DNA of 64,000 nt from Candidatus Poribacteria bacterium (GTDB lineage Bacteria > Poribacteria > WGA-4E > PCPOR2b), in the NCBI GenBank assembly GCA_028819845.1, contig JAPPKS010000030.1:1-64000 (forward strand). Reading direction: 5' to 3'. Positions 61,146-64,000 of the stretch are shown in pieces; positions within the stretch are counted from its first letter, which is position 1; every line of letters begins with the position of its first letter. Below the pieces are notes generated by a model that saw only the letters and a program-made list of their open reading frames with translations, did no database searches and was not told where the DNA came from. The translations under genes and the position numbers were made by a program.

Positions 61146-62195
61146 TCAACGCGCTGCTTTAAGATGACCCCAACTTGTCAACATCTTCGATTGGGGTTCA
61201 ACAGAAACGGCAGAGATGAATGCCCGCATGCCCTCAACACCTGTAGAATCTCCATACGCTGCAGCCGCCTCCTGCGCACCGCCAATCGTACTTTCGTCAA
61301 CCCATACCTTCGTCAAAACACCCGCATCGCTGGTTATCTGCACGTTGTCAATCACCATTCCAAATAACCCCGCTGGATTATCCGGATTGCCTCCGTTATC
61401 CGTGCCAACTGTAATCGCAACAATTTCACTGCCGACAATATCGTCGAGTGAGACCTTGCGGTGCTGCCAATCCGACCCAGCAGCATCATCAACGAGACCA
61501 ACGATTCTACCGTCGGCAGTGTGAGCGTAGACACCGCCTTGTGTGTGGACGCTAATCCCTGAGAACATCACCTGATATTCAATGAACGTACCCGCCTGTA
61601 TCTCCATTACCCCTTCCCATACAGCGATAAAGCCTTTGGCTGGTGTGTTTGCACTCGAAATCGACGCTTCAAACGATAACACATCGCCTTCCGGTTCAGT
61701 TCTCACAGGTTCGAGCGGTGCGCCGGTAATCGTACCTGATTCAGTTGTCAATTCCAACTGCTGGTCGTTTGAATCAATAACCTTAACATCAAGTCCGAGA
61801 GTCGATGCTTTCACAGCAACGACCTCAAACGTAACGGTTGCGAGTGTTCCGTCTCCATTGACACCGGGCACTGCACCTAATAGGGTTGCGCCGAACTTGA
61901 TTTCACCGTCAGCGACGATTGGGGGGAGTGTTGGCGGACCGATGGATCCCGCTAAGAAGTCTCCATTTTGGACGCTGACGTATGCGAGTGCGGTAGAGTC
62001 AAAGGTAAGCGCGATTTGATATCCGAAGACATCAGTTGCATTTGTAATGTCAATGTTAATTGTAAATTGCTGTGCAGCGTCAGGTGATTCCATTACAGGT
62101 GGATTGAACGATACGACCGTCTGTGCAAGACTGGACGCTGGAATCGACAAGCAGACGATTGCCGCAAAAAAAGTAACCTTCAACAACTGTTTCAT
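61146..62195 (-). CDS. Secreted cohesin-domain protein
   Basis: 349-residue exported protein. After a signal peptide (VTFFAAIVCLSIPASSLAQ) a type-I cohesin-like domain spans about residues 28-155 (VSFNPPVMESPDAAQQFTIN, FGYQIALTFDSTALAYVSVQ, GTLATVTFEVV). A second beta-sandwich (about 165-290; WQHRKVSLDDIVGSEIVAIT) resembles a carbohydrate-binding or jelly-roll fold. The C-terminal tail ends SVEPQSKMLTSWGHLKAAR and follows a GVEG-containing helix; it may be a sorting or anchoring signal of this lineage. Cohesins bind dockerins to build extracellular complexes; no dockerin is seen in the window. AGGAG lies 8 bases before the ATG. Confidence 0.75.
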   Translation of the reverse strand: MKQLLKVTFFAAIVCLSIPASSLAQTVVSFNPPVMESPDAAQQFTINIDITNATDVFGYQIALTFDSTALAYVSVQNGDFLAGSIGPPTLPPIVADGEIKFGATLLGAVPGVNGDGTLATVTFEVVAVKASTLGLDVKVIDSNDQQLELTTESGTITGAPLEPVRTEPEGDVLSFEASISSANTPAKGFIAVWEGVMEIQAGTFIEYQVMFSGISVHTQGGVYAHTADGRIVGLVDDAAGSDWQHRKVSLDDIVGSEIVAITVGTDNGGNPDNPAGLFGMVIDNVQITSDAGVLTKVWVDESTIGGAQEAAAAYGDSTGVEGMRAFISAVSVEPQSKMLTSWGHLKAAR

Positions 62196-62300
62196 TAGTT
62201 TTCTCCTTGATTTAAATATTCTAACATGGCAATATAGTTTACTCAGCTCAACTTAGTTTTTTTGTTTTTATGTGCGTCATGCCACCGGTTAGCGTAGTGT

Positions 62301-63158
62301 TCACATCTCTCCTTCTCCGAGCAGCGCCCCTTTCAGGAAGGCAATGCCCTCTCGTGCGAGAGTCTCCGGCGACTCAGTGAAAAAACGCCAAAATCGTGCA
62401 AGCGGACCTATCGGGCTCCGTGGGTTAAACGACTCAATAACCACATATCCGTCGTAGTTGATGTCCCTCAATGCGGTTGCCACGTCATCCCACTGCACTA
62501 GCCCGGTTCCCGGGGTTCCACGGTGACTAGCGCTGCCGTGAAAGTGCATTAGTTTATTGTCTGCCTGCCGAATGGCATCGCCTAGATTTTTCTCCTCATG
62601 ACTCATGTGGAATGTATCAAGATGTATTCCAACGGCGGGGTGATTGACGAGATTTATAAGTTCACGAGCCTCTGCCGCGGTGTTGAGGAAATTGGTCTCG
62701 TAGCGATTGAGTATCTCAATCACAAATTGCACGCCCGCTTGGGCGGAATAATCCCCAAGTTCATGCAAGCACTCCGCAGCCTGATTGATACGAGATTGGC
62801 GTGCATCCCCCAAAAGCAACTCCCCGCCGCCAACGCCGGCGACGGCTCCGGAAAATATCGTTGCGCCAATCTCGGCACACGTATCAACGGAGCGTTTGGC
62901 GTAATCAATGCCGTTCTGCCTAACGGCGGCATCGGGGTGCGACAGATCTCGAACCGACCCGAAAACGCCGATCACGGATGCAGACATCCCTTCCCCGTCA
63001 AGTGCTTGACGCACCGCTCTGGTGTCAATCTCTGCGTCATCTTCTGTAGCAAGTTCAATTACCTCGCCGCCCCACGCTTTAATCTGAGGGATGAGTTCCA
63101 AATGTTCGTCGGTTCGAAAGGGCGAACCCCATATCCATAGATTCACGCCGATTTTCAT
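62301..63158 (-). CDS. Sugar phosphate isomerase/epimerase TIM-barrel protein
   Basis: 285-residue xylose-isomerase-like barrel. The ATG at 63158 (MKIGVNLWIWGSPF) is chosen because GGAG is 6 bases upstream; the open frame reaches 63263 inside the previous gene. Ligand motifs are FVIEILNRYETNFLNTAAEA (Glu near 151), IHLDTFHMSHEE (Asp/His), LMHFHGSASHRGTPGTG and VVIESFNP. These resemble D-psicose/D-tagatose 3-epimerases (EPLNRYETNFLNT, LDTFHMNIEE). Epimerisation of a ketose is a fair guess. Confidence 0.85.
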   Translation of the reverse strand: MKIGVNLWIWGSPFRTDEHLELIPQIKAWGGEVIELATEDDAEIDTRAVRQALDGEGMSASVIGVFGSVRDLSHPDAAVRQNGIDYAKRSVDTCAEIGATIFSGAVAGVGGGELLLGDARQSRINQAAECLHELGDYSAQAGVQFVIEILNRYETNFLNTAAEARELINLVNHPAVGIHLDTFHMSHEEKNLGDAIRQADNKLMHFHGSASHRGTPGTGLVQWDDVATALRDINYDGYVVIESFNPRSPIGPLARFWRFFTESPETLAREGIAFLKGALLGEGEM

Positions 63159-63174
63159 AGCAATCTCCACATTG

Positions 63175-64000
63175 CTACTCATACCACAGCTTCGCCGCCG
63201 GCTTACGGATGAGCACCTTCTGCAACACACCGACAGCAAGCTCAAATCCTTCTTCAGGATCAATCAACGGATCTTCGTGTTCGATAGATAGGACATCATC
63301 GTAACCCACTGTCCTCAGTGCACTGACAAATTTACGCCAGAATTCCTCGTCGTGCCCGTATCCGACAGTACGAAAGATCCAACTCCTGTTCTCGCAATCT
63401 TGGAAGTCTTTGGCATCTAAAATCCCGTTCACTCGGACTACATGCGGATCGGGCAAGCTATCTTTGGCGTGCGTATGGTAAATTATTTCGCCGCCAATTG
63501 TCCGAATCACCTCGTGAATGTCCATGCCCTGCCAAAACAGGTGAGACGGGTCAAGGTTGCAGCCGACGACCGGTCCGACCGCGTCGCGCAGACGCAGAAG
63601 CGCTTCGGGTTTAAATATCATGTCACCGGGGTGCATTTCAAAGCAGAGGCGAACGCCGTGATCTTCGGCAATTCGTCCGTGTTCTTTCCAATATGGGATG
63701 AGCCGCGCTTCCCACTGCCATTCGTGCATGTCCATGTTGCGCGGCGGAAACGGATATAGAATCCAATTCGGCTCCTTGTCTCCGGGAACCGCTTCAGGCA
63801 ACCCGCCCAAGAGCGTTATGCGTGTGACGCCAATCTTTTCCGCCAGTTTGCAGGTATCGCGAAAGTCTTGGTCGTAGGGTGCAGCAATTGCCGGGTCGGG
63901 GTGCAGCGGTTCGCCGTGCATAGCAAAGGCACTGATTGCCAATTCAAATTCCGCGAGCGTCTCTTGGAACGTTGCTAGCGCAGCCGAATCCGTTAACAAC
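63175..64000 (-). CDS. Sugar phosphate isomerase/epimerase TIM-barrel protein, 5' end outside the window
   Basis: At least 274 residues; the frame is still open at 64000, so the N-terminus is cut off by the window. Ligand motifs are LCFEMHPGDMIF (Glu), CNLDPSHLFWQGMDI (Asp/His), IYHTHAKDS (His) and LSIEHEDPLIDPEEGF (Glu). This ending is typical of an IolE/IolI-like group found beside oxidoreductases in sugar catabolism. Its stop codon lies 16 bases before the start of the next barrel gene, so the two form an operon. Confidence 0.85.
   Translation of the reverse strand, partial: LLTDSAALATFQETLAEFELAISAFAMHGEPLHPDPAIAAPYDQDFRDTCKLAEKIGVTRITLLGGLPEAVPGDKEPNWILYPFPPRNMDMHEWQWEARLIPYWKEHGRIAEDHGVRLCFEMHPGDMIFKPEALLRLRDAVGPVVGCNLDPSHLFWQGMDIHEVIRTIGGEIIYHTHAKDSLPDPHVVRVNGILDAKDFQDCENRSWIFRTVGYGHDEEFWRKFVSALRTVGYDDVLSIEHEDPLIDPEEGFELAVGVLQKVLIRKPAAKLWYE

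Overview
The window looks like a chromosomal contig of an uncultured Gram-negative-type (diderm) bacterium with moderate GC. Evidence for two membranes: an ADP-heptose pathway in three separate genes, a UDP-N-acetyl-hexosamine 6-dehydrogenase, lipoprotein and signal-peptide proteins, and a NtrC-type sigma-54 activator. Its gene style is WD40 and PQQ propellers, CotH, cohesin and VWA proteins, many sugar-isomerase TIM barrels, and short interspersed repeats. That style reminds me of Candidatus Poribacteria or a neighbouring marine/sponge lineage. This is an inference from gene style; the window has no rRNA or tRNA to test it.

Layout. 1-6.3 kb is an accessory zone: small hypothetical genes, a broken PIN toxin, and a dense field of interspersed repeats (a palindromic element with TTGTAGGTTGGGTT ends, a family ending in GATTCAGAC, and a T-rich family). 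4.2-10.2 kb holds a branched-chain amino-acid-type binding lipoprotein, a CotH/EF-hand/lamin-tail protein and a PQQ propeller. 10.3-11.7 kb holds the main find: a rhodanese-MoeB/ThiF fusion with an in-frame UGA exactly where the family has its active-site Cys, followed by a bacterial-type SECIS hairpin, i.e. a probable selenoprotein. 12.0-12.9 kb is an orphan PotB-like permease. 12.9-20.9 kb is a Bat (aerotolerance) operon: DUF58, a BatD-like membrane protein, BatA, BatB, BatC, BatD, BatE, but no MoxR ATPase. The heptose adenylyltransferase follows.

21.5-31 kb encodes large exported proteins: a 1973-residue repeat protein bracketed by CBM9/DOMON-like domains, a WD40 protein interrupted by an amber codon, and a double-VWA protein. 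31-40 kb is housekeeping and envelope: HAD phosphatase, CoaD, a decayed tyrosine recombinase, a Bax-inhibitor-1 protein, SMP-30 lactonase, heptose kinase and GmhB (overlapping), a WbpA-type dehydrogenase, and a NYN-domain nuclease-like protein. 40.4-45.3 kb (minus strand) has the remnant of a cysteine desulfurase read in frame behind a propeller protein, an MBL hydrolase and two tandem aldo/keto reductases. 45.6-50.5 kb is a glpK - histidine kinase - NtrC regulator operon. 50.6-55.3 kb has Fe-alcohol dehydrogenase, a lipid kinase and a bactofilin-like membrane protein that shares an unusual ~55-residue module with the histidine kinase.

55.3-64 kb (minus strand) is a catabolic run: a GalB-like PIG-L hydrolase, M24 peptidase, IolE-like, Ldh-family, hydroxypyruvate-isomerase-like, a cohesin protein, and two more sugar-isomerase TIM barrels (the last cut by the window end). 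It suggests uptake and breakdown of inositol- or uronate-type compounds, but the substrate cannot be read from sequence alone.
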